Part shown: positions 50,361 through 62,534 of the stretch, piece after piece | Position numbering within the stretch: the stretch's first letter is position 1 | Layout of the letters: each line of letters opens with the position of its first letter | Assembly: GCF_050003625.1 (NCBI RefSeq) | Contig: NC_134400.1 | Span: forward strand, 52,456,066 to 52,520,065 | Direction: 5' to 3' | DNA: 64,000 bases | Source of the DNA: Haematobia irritans | Taxonomy: Eukaryota; Arthropoda; Insecta; Diptera; Muscidae | Made by a program: the position numbers and the translations under genes | Notes under the pieces: model-generated | Told to the model about the DNA's origin: nothing | Databases searched by the model: none | The model's input: the letters and a program-made list of their open reading frames with translations, nothing else

Positions 50361-52400
50361 AACAAGTAAGTTCGGCCGGGCCGAATCTTAAATACCCACC
50401 ACCATGAATCAAATATTATAGTTTCATTTGAAATGTTAGGGGCGTTTGATGACAGATATTCTCCCAAGCCGAGCAGTTCAACCAGTACACAGATAAATTT
50501 AAAGATTTTACCTATGAAGGCTATATCAGATTCTGGATTTATAAGGACCATTTTTGTTTGAATTTCAGAGGAGTCATTAACATCTTTTGTAAGTGTGCTA
50601 GAAAATGATGAAATATCGCCTTGATTTTAAATCTAAAATCTGCAGATTTTCACCCCCATTTTTATACCCACCACCATAGAATGGTGACGGGGTATAATAA
50701 GTTTGTCATTCCGTTTGTAACGCATCGAAATACCGATTTCCGACTATATAAAGTATATATATTCTTGATCAGGGAGAAATTCTAAGACGATATAAGCATG
50801 TCCGTCTGTCCGTCTGTCTGTCTGTCTGTCTGTCTGTCTGGCTGTCTGTTGTAATCACGCTACAGCATTCAATAATGGAGCTATCGTCCTGAAATTTGGC
50901 ACAGAATCGTCTTTTGTCTGCGCGCAGGTCAAGTTCGAAGATGGGCTATATCGGGCCATGTTTTGGTATAGCCCCCATATAAACCGACCTCCCGATTTGG
51001 GGTCTTTCGCTTATAGAAACCGTAGTTTTCATCCAATTTGCGCGAAATTGAAAATCTAGAGGTATTTTGGGACCTTGAAGAGGTGTACCAAAAATGGTGA
51101 GTGTCGGTCCATGGTTTGGTATAGCCCCCATATAAACCGACCTCCCGATTTGGAGTCTTTCGCTTATAGAAACCGTAGTTTTCATCCAAATTGCGCGAAA
51201 TTGAAAATCTAGAGATATTTTGGGACCTTGAAGAGGTGTGCCAAAAATGGTGAGTGTCGGTCCATGTTTTGGTATAGCCCCCATATAAACCGACCTACCG
51301 ATTTTACTTCTTGGGCTTATAGAAACCGTATTTTTTATCCAATTTGCCTGAAATTGGAAATCTAGAGGTATTTTTGGGACATAAAGAGGTGTGCCGAAAA
51401 CGGTTAGTATCGGTCGGTATTTTAGCATAGCCCCCATAAGAACGATTTCCCGATTTAACTCCTTAGGTTTCTAGAAACCGTAGTTTTTATCCGATTTGCC
51501 TGAAATTGTAAATATTCTCGTATTTAAGGCTCACAAAAACGTGTATCGGATTAAGTTTTTATCGGTCCATTTGGTAATGCCTCCATATAGACCAATTTCA
51601 CTTCTTGTGAGTATAGAAGGCGCACTGATCATGAAAATTGCTTGAAACTCAATGTAAAATTTCCAGATTTTATTTTTCGGGTGAAAATCTACAGATTTAA
51701 AATTTCAAATCAAGACGTTATTTTATAATTTTCTTGCACACTTACAAGAGATGTTAATGATTCCTCTAAAACTCAAACAAAAATGGTTCTTATAAATCCA
51801 GAATCTGATATAGTCCTCATAGGTGAAATCTTTAAATGTATCTTCGGGAAGTGTCCTCAAGTCCTCAAGCCCTCCTGAAATTTCAAAGGAAATCCTAATA
51901 TTTGGTTCATGGTGGTGGGTATTTAAGATTCGGCCCGGCCGAACTTACTGCTCTATATACTATACCCTCAAGAAGCAAAATCGGGATATATGGACACCTA
52001 CTTATAGTCCTAAAAAAGTCAATTTCAGGCAAATTGGACAACAGCTACGGTTTCTATAAGCCCAAAAACTTAACTCGGTAGATCGGTCTATATGGGGGTA
52101 TATCAAAACATGTACCGATACTCACAAAGTTTGGCACACCTGTTTATGGTCCCAAAATACCTCCAGATTTTCAATTTCAGGCAAATTGGATAAATACTAC
52201 TGTTCTATAAGCCCAATACCCCATCGGTTTAGGTCGGTTTATATGGGGAATATATATAAAAATCTGGACCGATATAGCCCATCTTCGAAATTGACCTGTT
52301 TGCAGACAAAAGACGAGTTTGTGCAAAATTTTAGCGCGATTGCTTCATTATTGAAGATAGAAGCGTGATTACAACAAACAGCCAGACAAACAGACCGACA
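50361..52400 (+). mobile_element. HINE-C copy 1, hosting an inverted HINE-C
   Basis: The 5' end AACAAGTAAGTTCGGCCGGG with hairpin TTCGGCCGGGCCGAA and TACCCACCACCATG is followed by about 250 bp of subterminal sequence. It is cut at 50662 and continues at about 51966 with plus-sense tandem units (CGGTTTATATGGGG near 52235), breaking off near 52400. Confidence 0.65.
50663..51965 (-). mobile_element. HINE-C copy 2, full length
   Basis: The 3' end TATACCCACCACCATAG is at 50663, followed by a GTCT microsatellite (50801-50849), four tandem units at 152-154 bp spacing (50967, 51119, 51273, 51426) and a 5' end with GGTGGTGGGTATTTAAG and hairpin TTCGGCCCGGCCGAA near 51930. The 5' subterminal part (51640-51900) is an inverted copy of 50420-50650. 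Confidence 0.75.
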
Positions 52401-53771
52401 TGGTAAGATCGGTTTGTAAATAAGGGTTTTATGTCCAAATTTGGGAAAATCGGGCCATACATATATATGAGAGCTATAGCTAAATCTGAACCGATTTCGA
52501 TGATTTTTTGCACATATAGTAAGTACTATAGAAGACTAGGTTTGGCCAGCTTTGAGTAAGATCGGTTTATAAATAAGGGATTTATGGCCAAATTTGGCAA
52601 AATCGGTTAATACATATATATGAGAGCTATATCTAAATCTGAACCGATTTCAATGATTTTTTGCACATATAGTATATGCTATAAAAAATTTGATTTGGCC
52701 AACTTTGAGTCTGATCGGTTGATAAATAAGGGACTTATGGCTAAATTTGGAAAAATCAGGCGATACATGTATATGGGAGCTATATCTAAATCGGAACCGA
52801 TTTTGATGAAATTTGGCACTCTTAAAGGGTAGTCAATTGAATTACTTTGTGACAAATTTAACGCCGTTCGGTTAGTAAATGAGCGAAATCTCACTCCATT
52901 TATGGAAATCGGGCGATACATATATATGGGAGCTAAATCTAAATTTGATCCGATTTTTTCCAAATTCAATAGCGTTCGTCCTTGTGCCAAAAAAGCGCCA
53001 ATAACCAAATTTAATCAAAATCGGATAATAATTGCAACCGGAATCCTGCGAACAATAAATACATGGACGGACTGACGGACACCAAGGGCTAGAGGTGTGC
53101 ACGTGACACGAAATTGTCGTGACTCACGAAAATTTTCGTGACTCACGCGTGAGTCGTGAGTCACGCTCATGGCAACGGCGTGTGTGTGCGTGAGCGTGAT
53201 TAACAAACCAAAATGTCGTGCGTGAGTCACGAAAATACTATCTTCGTGAGTGTGCGTGAGTAAAGATTTACGCTCACGAAAATAATCCTGCTCACCAACA
53301 TAAAACGCTTAAGAGTTAAATTCATTTACAATTTTAGTGACACCTGGGATGTTAAGAGTGTAATAACGCTCTCGATTTTAATAATGCTCATGTTTTCAGA
53401 CGCATCGCTAAGGTAAATTACTCAAAAAATTGTTCGCGAGTCACGATATTTTTCGTGAGTCACGACATTTTCGTGCGTGAGTGTGCTTGAATACAAATTT
53501 TCTTTTCGTGAGTGTGCGTGAGCGTGAGTCCTACCAAACAATATTGTGCGTGAGTGTGCGTGAGAAAGATTTTTCCGTCGTGAGTGTGCGTGAGCGTGAG
53601 TAAAATATTACTCACGTGCACACCTCTACCAAGGGCTAGATCGAATCAGAAGGTGATTCTGAATCGATCGGTATATGTTTTAATGGGTCTAAAATCAATA
53701 TTTCTGGTAGGCACACATTTTTGGCAGATCAAAGTTATTATACCCTGACCACTATGTGGTTTTGGGTTATA
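52401..53771 (+). mobile_element. HINE-D copy 2, hosting an hAT MITE
   Basis: Tandem units carry GAGAGCTATATCTAAATCTG, then GACGGACTGACGGAC, CTGAATCGATCGGTATATG and the 3' hairpin TATACCCTGACCAC..GTGGTTTTGGGTTATA at 53739-53771. The element is split inside CACCAAGGGC by a 539-bp insertion. Confidence 0.75.
53090..53628. mobile_element. hAT MITE packed with CGTGAGT motifs
   Basis: Ends TAGAGGTGTGCACGTGA and TCACGTGCACACCTCTA are perfect inverted repeats of 17 bp. The 8-bp duplication CCAAGGGC (53082-53089 and 53629-53636) identifies it as hAT-type. About twenty copies of CGTGAGTC/CGTGAGTGTGCGTGAG in both orientations fill the two arms. No coding frame. Confidence 0.9.
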
Positions 53772-53779
53772 AATATTGG

Positions 53780-54280
53780 AAATATTTAAATATAAAGCCA
53801 TTGCAATTTAGCAAATCTGCATTTATGGTTTATCTGTCGATAGATACGAATTAGACTATATGTAAATTTGAATCATATTTACGAGTTTTCTACTAAATTT
53901 GGCATGCATAGCAAGAATCTTAATTCTACTCTCTGTGCACAATTTCAAGTAAATCGCAGTAAAATCTTGGCCTACGGTGGTCGTATGAGTGTAAATTGGA
54001 CGCAAGATATATATCAGAGCTATATCTAAATCTGAACCGAATTCGGTATGCATATTAATGATGTTAATTCTACTCCCTCTGCAAAATTTCACGTAAATCG
54101 GAAGAAAACATTGGCCTCTAGGACCATAGGAGTGTAAATCAGGCGAAAACTATATATGGAGCTATATCTAAATCGGAACCGATGTCAATCAAACTTAGCA
54201 AATACAGTTGTGATAACAATTTTACTCTCTGTGCAAAATTTCACGTAAATCGAAGTAAAACTATGTCCTTGGTGGTCATA
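53780..54280 (+). mobile_element. HINE-B fragment
   Basis: Three degenerate units with GAGCTATATCTAAATC and TCTACTCTCTGTGCAAAATT. Mariner copy 54283 is inserted into it at a TA (54281-54282). Confidence 0.6.
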
Positions 54281-54282
54281 TA

Positions 54283-55841
54283 CGAAGGCAGATCTGAGAC
54301 TTCTTAGCCTAGCACAAAAAGCGCGGTATAAATAGAAAGTTAAGTGTTTTGGAAGCTTCCATCTCTGTTATAAACACACATTAAATTTTGTTTCGATCTG
54401 GCAACTCCTTCAAAAAAGGCGCATCCGCAATGTTTTTACGATGGAAAAACTAGAAATGCGTGCTGTCATTAAATATTTACATAGAAAAGGTTTGTCGGGA
54501 CAAGAAATTCGTAATGATATGGTGAACGTGATAGGTGAAAGTGCTCCTTCAAATGCAACAGTAAAAAATTGGGTTGCTGAATTTAAACGTGGTCGTACAA
54601 GCATTGAAGATGAACTACGTAGTGGACGTATAAAAACAGCAACAACAAAAGAAATTGTAGCCATGGACATGGGCATCTCAATGGGCATCTCAAATGATCG
54701 AGTCCATTTAATTTTGCATGAAGAACTACAGATGAAAAAGCTTTCTGCAAGATGGGTGCCGCATTTGTTAACAGTCGATCAAAAACGCATAAGAATGAAC
54801 ATTTCTCAAGCTTGTTTGGATCGTTTTAAGCGAAATAAAATGGAATTTAAGCGTCGTTTCACAACTGTTGATGACACATGGATCCACCACTATACTCCAG
54901 ATACAAAAGAACAATCCAAACAATGGGCTGAAGCTGAGGAAGAGCCCCAAAGAAGGCAAAAACAATTCAATCGGCTGGTAAGGTTATGGCAACGGTTTTT
55001 TGGGACTTCAAAGGCATTTCATTGATTGACTATCTGCAAAAGGGTAAAACAATAAATTCAGAGTACTATTGCAACCTTTTGGATCAATTAAATGTAAAAA
55101 TTCGAGAAAAACGTCCTGGCTTACAACACAAAAAAAATAACTTTTCATCAAGACAACGCACCAGCGCACAAGAGTGTTTTAACAATGGCTAAAATCAACG
55201 AATTAAAGTACAGTTGCTTGACCACCCACCTTATTCTCCTGATTTAGCTCCCAGTGACGTTTACTTGTTCCCAAATCTAAAAAAATCCTTGCTGACAAGC
55301 GTTTTACCTCAAATGAAGATGCAATTACAGTTGTAAACCACTATTTTGAAGACCTTAGGTTAGGTTAGGTGGCAGCCCGATGTATCAGGCTTACTTAGAC
55401 TATTCAGTCCATTGTGATACCACATTTGTGAACTTATCACTAAGTGCTGCCCGGTTTTATGTTAAGCTCAATGACAAGGGACCTCCCTTTTATAGCCGAG
55501 TCCGAACGTCGTTCCACATTGTCACTAAGTGCTGCCCGATTCCATGTTAAGCTCAGTGACAAGGGACCTCCTTTTTATAGCCGAGTCCGAACGACGTTCC
55601 ACATTGTAGTGAAACTACTTAGAGAAGCTTTGAAACCCTCAGAAATGTCAACAGCATTACTGAGGTGGGATAATCCACCACTGAAAAACTTTTTGGTGTT
55701 CGGTCGAAGCAGGAATCGCACCCACGACCGTATGTATGCATGGGGTTGGCATGCTAACTACTAAAACTACTTTAATCAAGGGATATAATTGCTACAAATT
55801 CTTTAAACTAAGTGTATTGAAGTTTCAGGAGATTATATTGA
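54283..55841 (+). pseudogene. mariner (DD34D) transposon, most complete copy, interrupted by a SINE
   Basis: The 5' terminal repeat is at 54283. The transposase starts at 54441 (MEKLEMRAVIKYL) and reads 194 codons. It has an N-terminal helix-turn-helix region (..TVKNWVAEFKRGRTSIED..), WVPHLL and DDTWIHHYTPD, the first catalytic Asp. A frameshift near 54965 moves to the next frame (VMATVFWDF), a second at the A-run near 55130 precedes HQDNAPAHKSV, and a base is missing near 55210. PDLAPSD is present at about 55237-55257. A SINE is inserted at 55357-55761 and the 3' terminus is replaced by a HINE-A 5' end at 55842. It is inactive. Confidence 0.85.
55357..55761 (-). mobile_element. tRNA-derived SINE with internal 85-bp duplication
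   Basis: Same family as 17487-17825. The tail (AACCTAACCTAACCT on the minus strand) lies at 55357, and the B-box region near 55715 has a changed base (AATCGCACCC). The head is truncated at about 55759. The segment beginning TCACTAAGTGCTGCCCG occurs twice in tandem (55437 and 55522). Mariner codons continue on both sides. Confidence 0.85.
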
Positions 55842-56330
55842 ACAAGTATATATGGCCGTAAGTTCGGCCAGGCCGAATCTTATGTACCCTCCACCATGGA
55901 TTGCGTAGAAACTTCTACGACAGACTGTCATCCACAATCGAATTACTTGGGTTGTGGCATCTCAAATAGTTTTTCAAATTGTGAGTTAGTCCATACGTGG
56001 TATATATTTGACAAAAAAGGTATGTGTAGGTAAGTCTACAAATAATTACGAATCGATATGGACTTTTGCACGGTACGTAGAGAGCCAGAATTGAAATGTT
56101 GGGGTCGCTTATATGGGAGCTATATACAATTATGAACTCGATATGGATCAATTTTTGTGTGATTGGGGATCGATTTATCTGAGGGCAATATATAACTATA
56201 GACCGGTATGGACCTAGTTAGGCGTGGTTGTTAACGGCCATATACTAGCACAATGTACCAAATTTCAGCTGACTCGGATGAAATTTGCTCCTCCAAGAGC
56301 ATCCAAAACCGAATCTCGGGATCGGTATAT
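55842..56330 (+). mobile_element. HINE-A fragment, 5' end
   Basis: ACAAGTATATATGGCCG with hairpin TTCGGCCAGGCCGAA and ACCCTCCACCATGG, followed by about two 153-bp-type units. It runs into HINE-B-like units at about 56330. Confidence 0.75.
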
Positions 56331-56930
<600 letters not shown>

Positions 56931-56937
56931 TAAAATC

Positions 56938-57328
56938 GTCCTTAAATTAACTGAAATATTCAATCTTTAGATTTAAGATAAAAACGCTTCAAATATAGGC
57001 TAAGACTTATTTTAAGGATTTGCATCTTTGGTTTAAAGTTTTTTAGCATTAAGAAAACTGTCTTTACTTTGGAGTACCTGGCATAATTTGGATTTTGAAT
57101 TTGTTTGTATATAAATACCTTTATTAATATATCGCAAAAAAAAAAATAAAAACTCGATGAATGAGATCTGTGTCCAATTTTAATTTATTTGATCCTAGAT
57201 TTAAAGCCAGGGAGGTCCATAAAACATGTCTTTATTTTAAAGAAGCCGCATCTTTGGCTCGGAATCAATACCAAAATCCTTAAGGGAAGGTCAAAATCTT
57301 TGGATCTAAGTAAACTTTTGTTTGAGTG
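56938..57328. mobile_element. TA-MITE, left-truncated
   Basis: GATTTAAGATAAAAACGC, AAGAAGCCGCATCTTTGG and CTTAAGGGAAGGTC match other copies; the right end GAGTG is followed by TA (57329-57330). Confidence 0.6.
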
Positions 57329-57588
57329 TAGCTACACTTTGAATGGCCTGAAATCCAACACTTCGTTTTTCGTTGTTCGATTAAAAACCCTAATGGAATC
57401 TAATTTGTCGAAATATTTCTTTAGTTACAAATATGGGAAGAGTTTTTCAAATTTTGTTTCGCCGGAGCCGGGGTCGAGCAAAATTTCTACGACTCCGATT
57501 CCAGCAAAATCTTCAGACTCCGACTCCACAGCCCTGATATTAACAATCCAAATTTTTAAGTTTCGCGAATTCGTAAACCAGAAGATGG

Positions 57589-57627
57589 GGTATAACTCCA
57601 TCACCATTCAATGGTGGTGGGTATAAA
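57589..57627 (+). mobile_element. HINE-C 3' terminal hairpin, orphan
   Basis: GGGGTATAACTCCATCACCA then TTCAATGGTGGTGGGTATA is the HINE-C 3' hairpin. No microsatellite or core is attached. Positions 57460-57540 upstream are rich in GACTCCGA motifs. Confidence 0.6.
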
Positions 57628-57646
57628 AACAGTAAAATCGCTTGTA

Positions 57647-57834
57647 CACAGAAAAAAAATTCACAAAAAAATTAAAAATTTAATTGATTCAAAAAATTTT
57701 CCTAACTGAAAGCAAAATCAATCACAAAAATAATGTTATCAATTAATTTTTTAATTGACTCTCATTTAATTTTTTAAATTGATTGAAGACATTTCAATTA
57801 AAAAATTAATTGGATCAATTAATTTTTTGTGTGT
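57647..57834. mobile_element. Small AT-rich palindromic MITE
   Basis: CACAGAAAAAAAATTCAC at the left and TTAATTTTTTGTGTG at the right, each next to TA, bound about 188 bp. The inside is made of inverted AATTAATTTTTTAATTGA blocks. Confidence 0.5.
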
Positions 57835-58933
57835 ATAAACATTACTGTGTGAGCAATAATTTTTTTCGCGTGTACCTAAAACCAAATGTTTTGTCCCCAA
57901 ATGCAATGCACAGAAATCACAAATCCAAACAACGATTTATTATAAATTGAACCTAAGGTTCTAAAAAAAATGCTTCATTTTATTTATTGACACATGAATA
58001 TCTTTTTTTTCTCTCTGGGTAGTCATTTGAAAGCATACAGATAGCTTGGAAGTGTTTTATGCACAATGTCCGTTTGTTCGTCCGTACGTACGTAGGTTAG
58101 TCCGTCTGTCATTTCGCACACTGAATGCTAATAAGTTTTAGGTTTGTTGTCTGTATCTTTATCATAAAAAAACAACAAAACAGAATAAGAAGCAATATTC
58201 ACACACATACATTCACTCAGCCAATTCTTCTTAACATTCATGTGTATGCATGCATTCGCGCATCACCTTCCCACCGACCGCATTTGCAGTGCGTTTGATA
58301 CCCCGTTGGATACCCGGTGCATCGCATCTATTGCGAAGGGGCCGGTTTCGAGTTGAGTTTTGCCTTTGCAGTTGTTGTTTGTCTGATTGACTTGAGGCGG
58401 CATTGAGCAGCAGTATGAGAATGTGGTGGATACTCAAACTTCCATGATGCAGAGTTTCAAACAAAGAGCCAAACGACGAAATGAAACGAAACGAGTTAGT
58501 GATTCCATTGTAGATGGGCGAACGTCGTACGAATGGATGGATGGATGTACAGATATTTTACAGTACATATTGTACATTACATTGCAGTACTTCTTTGTGT
58601 GTGTATTAGGGTGGCTCGTTTGACAAATTTGACTGGATATTCGTTGTTACACAGGCTTTAGAGATCTGTATTGCCTTTTTCCTATATAAGAGGGAGAGTT
58701 CTACCAATATATGCTCCCATACTTGTTTATGTAATAACGATTCTGTTTCGATCCACCCCAATGTATCCCGCATCTGCATACATTTTATAAATTGTTTATC
58801 GGATGATTAGTTTCGCCTGTAGTGTAATCTATATAATCAGTCTTCCACGGTCACATCTCTAGTAGTTTATGTTTTATTATTTTTGTTTTTGTGTTTTTAG
58901 TTCTCTCGAATGTGGCTTCACCTGGTCTTCTCC
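57835..58933. other. Repeat-poor 3' flank of the MADF gene
   Basis: A TCCGT-rich trace (58069-58110) may be an old HINE microsatellite. The probable polyadenylation signal of the MADF gene (AATAAA on the minus strand) is at 58872-58877, about 60 bp past the stop codon. No gene is supported here. Confidence 0.45.
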
Positions 58934-60523
58934 TCAATTGTTGGGTGCCTGCTCTGAGGCCCCAGCCTGAACATGCAGTATCATCTCAAACGGATCCCAT
59001 TCCAAATCGGTTTCATTTTTAACGCGTCTACTACGTGTGCCGGCCACAATAGCATGGCCTGGTAGAAGACCCACCAGGTCAACATTGGCTGCTCCTTCAA
59101 TTACCCCACCACCAGCACCACCTCCATTGACAGCATGAGCATTGTGCAATGGTTCGCCATTCTCATCACACATGCTCAATTGTGGATGGTGAATGTGATG
59201 ATGTGTTTGATGTAGAGGGCCACTAGGTGGAGATAACGTTGTGGAAGAGGGATTGAGAGCATTACTTGTGCTGGTGGATCGTATGTAGCGGATTTGTTGA
59301 TGTTGCTGGTGATGATGATGTTGTAGTTGTTGTGGATTTTGTAATTGTTGATGTTGTTGTTGCTGCTGCTGTAGTTGTACTGCTTGCTGCTGTTGATGAT
59401 GATGATTTTGCATTTGCTGTTTTTCACTGACAATTTCCTGAATATGTTCCCGTGTCTGCTCACGTTCATCCACTTTCTTTGCCAGAATATCACGCATAAA
59501 GGACATACGCTCGAAATGTTCCCAGGATGAATGGAAATGTTCTTGGCCATAACGTGCATGTCGTTCCTTTTGTAATTCGTCCACATATCGCTGCTTTATA
59601 ATCGACCAACGCGTTTGAACCAAACCTGCAGGGAAAAAAGGAAGAAAATAAAATATATTGGAGGCACTCTAAAACGACATCTCCAATTTAGACGTACTTG
59701 GAGTGAGACCCAATTCAATTGCGACTTCTTTCCATATGGCTGAAGTACGATTCTGCCCCTTGGCTTGTTCTTTTTGTCTACCAGCCCATAAAATAGGTCG
59801 AGCCTTTATTGAGTCTATGATGCGGCCACGCATGCTGTTATTTAGGGAACCAGGACGACCTGGTTTCCGTAGGGGAGTAGTAGTGGTTTCCACTGTTACA
59901 GCAGCAGGAGGAACCAGTCCTGTGAAACCCGTAAAAGGAGTTGTCTCAACACTAACTTCAGCTTGTGGTGCCACAGGTGGCAACCATGTGAAGCTGCCAC
60001 TAGGACGTCCTCGACCTTGGGAATGTGGCAGAGGCGGTGGCGAGGGCAATGTGGGAGAGATTTCGCCCGTCTCCGTTCCATTGGTGCTCGTGGCTCCCAC
60101 AATTTTGGACACAGTTATGTTGTACATGAAAGACATGGGCTCAAAATGTTCCCATTTGGTGGTAAAACGTTCCTTGTGTAATATCTGGCGATGCACCAAA
60201 TTGTGATAGTGATATTTCATTTGGCTCCAAATCGATTGCAGCTTAACTGAAAGAGAGTAAATGCCAAAGAGAGGGAGAACTATTATAACGAAAGCTATAT
60301 CCGAGAGAGAGAGAGGAAAGTGAAAGAGAATATACTAACCGGTGGGTACATGGCCTCCAAATTGCTCTGCTATTTCATTCCACATGGGTGCCGTAACGCT
60401 ACGACACATGTGCAGTTTATTGTTGGAATCCCAGATTTCAGGATATTTTTTGATAGCCTTCAACAGTTGGGCCCTATTCACAAAAGGATCTTCCTTGGGC
60501 ATTGTTCTTGCTTCCATCAACAT
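58934..60523 (-). CDS. Two-MADF-domain DNA-binding protein, three exons
   Basis: Exons are 60523-60340, 60246-59698 and 59625-58934 (stop TGA at 58936-58934), about 474 residues. Introns are 93 bp (60247-60339, donor GTTAGT, acceptor TTTCAG) and 72 bp (59626-59697, donor GTACGT, acceptor CCTGCAG), both phase 1. MADF domain 1 spans residues about 18-105 (RAQLLKAIKKYPEIWD, then WSQMKYHYHN, KWEHFEPMSFM); domain 2 about 202-290 (IIDSIKARPILW, then RWSIIKQRYVDEL, SWEHFERMSFM). Between them is a Pro/Thr-rich linker with AT-hook-like GRGRPSG and KPGRPGS. A Gln/His-rich tract follows at about 315-360. No BESS motif is seen. MADF proteins are nuclear DNA-binding regulators in flies; the target is unknown. 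Three ATGs (60523, 60517, 60502) are possible; the first was taken, and a further 5' exon cannot be excluded. Confidence 0.88.
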
Positions 60524-62534
60524 CCAAGGCCGACAAATCGAAATCACAGTGACTACAACACTCCACTCTAACCCCTAAATCTTTCAATTGGACACTCCCC
60601 CCTCGGCCCCACGACAACTATACTGAATGCTCCTTGCGACTGCAATTTTGTATACGCGCACCGTAAAATACCGGTCGCAACGCGTCCTTTGACATCAATT
60701 ATCGGCGAATAACTAAAAACAAAGTCTGCGAGAATATGCGAACTGCAAATGAAAAAGCACCACATGATTGGGGAAAATAGAGAAGCTCAACAACATACAT
60801 AAAGCGCCACAATAAAAAATACCACTACCACTCTATAAGGACACGCACACTGGCATAGCTAAAGAGGCAAATACGCTCATAACAGAATAACGAAAATGAA
60901 AGAAACTCAAACAAAAGACGACGCCACCGCACACAATCATCCAAACACCATGGCATGAATTGTATTTGGACATCGGCAAAAATTGTAAATGCGCTCAGAT
61001 TCAGACACAACAACAGCAACAGCCACAGACGGAGTACACAGAGCATAACAGAGAACAGAGTAGTGGAGGCAAAGTAAGGCAAAAATGTACACAAGAGAAC
61101 TGGCAAAATACATACACATGGACGTACAAACACTTGCATGTTCATGATGTATATGATAGTTCAGTTCGGTAGCCGAACCATGGCCACCACTAACACCATC
61201 ATCATCAGCAACAACATCTCTTGACGTCTTCACGAACATCTGTGCCATCATCTCTGTCATTGCGATAGTAACAAGTAGGGTCTGTGGACAATGAACAGGG
61301 TACGAGGGAATGCCAACGAACACTTTCATTTATTCGTAGACTAACCGCCACACAGCAGCACACTCACACACTTATCTGTGGTCGCATGCAATTCCCTCCA
61401 TTAAAAAAGCAAAATAAAATAAAAATCCGGAAAAGAGTGTAGACAACGTAGTTGCCATATTTTTCAGTTTGATAGCAAAATAGCAAATTTCCGTTTAATT
61501 CATTAGTTCCTATATAGTGGGATATCACTTCGAAGTGGGAACATCCTCCACCTCGGTCAGGCAATTATGGGTGCCTGTTATTGCAGACTCACTATCAACT
61601 TGAATAGATACCGCAAGCGGTAGTGAATTTCTCTTGCATCAAGTGTTAAGGCCACTTCTATCACAAGCTCCGATAGTCCGGTAAACATCGTTCAAGAGGA
61701 AAATAATTTTTCAGTGAGTCTAAAAGACATAGACTTTTGAAACGATTCTGGACTTTTGTTCTTGAAGATATTGAATAAAACAGAGACCATGAAATTTACA
61801 ACGATGCCTACAACAAAATTCTCTGAGAACAGACATGGGCGACGATATAAACAACTACTGAAAGCTATTCAGCGCACAGATGGATGGAAAACTAAGAAAA
61901 TATTTATACATATAGCCAGGACCAAGGTGGACACAATAGAGGAATGGACTGAATAGAGGATACGATATAACTCACACGCAAAGAAAAAAGATGTTTGGAC
62001 ATGCTTGCCGCATCCATTTATCTAGAGCATGTAATTGTTGCGAAAACCATGTAGTTTGTCTTTGTAAAAATACTTTTTGAGAAGAGAAAAATGTATGCTG
62101 ACAGTAAGCATTTAAATGGTTCTCAAATGCCGCAAACATGTTATATTATTTAAATGAAAGAATTTGAAACCATTACATGGTAGGGAAAATCATGTACCTG
62201 ACCATTCAATTTTTTTACTTTTTTACAGGGAAAAAGTATTTTTATAGGTTACGTCTATGTCTAGAACCATTACATGGCCAAAAAGACCATGTACATTGTT
62301 TTCGTGACCATTTAATTTTCACAATTTTTTGCAGCGAAAAGAATTTTATAAAAACATTGAGCAGGTACACACGATTTTCATTTTGCGCGTCAATCGTGAG
62401 TTGATTGTTTCTTGGAATGGACTGAGAATACGTAATTATTGTGGTTTGTGTTAATTTATTTATTCAGAAGTGGCACGTGGTTTTATGTGAATACAAAAAA
62501 GGAAAGTGTAATTGAAAAAAAAAAAACAAATTAC
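60524..62534. other. Repeat-poor 5' flank of the MADF gene
   Basis: An in-frame stop at 60575-60577 closes the coding frame upstream. No HINE units or TIR elements were found. Frames at 60937-61329 and 60825-61145 show no domain and overlap each other. Sequence around 62010-62340 repeats the motif pair CCATTACATGG / CCATGTAC a few times, perhaps an old MITE. Promoter elements could not be placed with confidence. Confidence 0.4.

Noticed and set aside
55357..55375. TTAGG-type insect telomere repeats
   Set aside because: The three TTAGG units are the tail of the SINE (also seen at 17486-17495); flies lack this telomere type and the run is very short.
58231..58464. Secreted small peptide with a hydrophobic start (HHILILLLNAASS)
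   Set aside because: The frame has no ATG near its start (it begins at TTG) and no splice site supports it; it lies beyond the end of the MADF gene.
59703..60206. 167-codon plus-strand frame opposite the MADF exon
   Set aside because: It is a shadow of exon 2, which has consistent splice sites and two recognisable MADF halves on the minus strand.
60937..61329. 130-codon minus-strand frame with ATG upstream of the MADF gene
   Set aside because: No domain, Cys/Tyr-rich low-information sequence, and a competing frame overlaps it; no splice link to the MADF exons was found.
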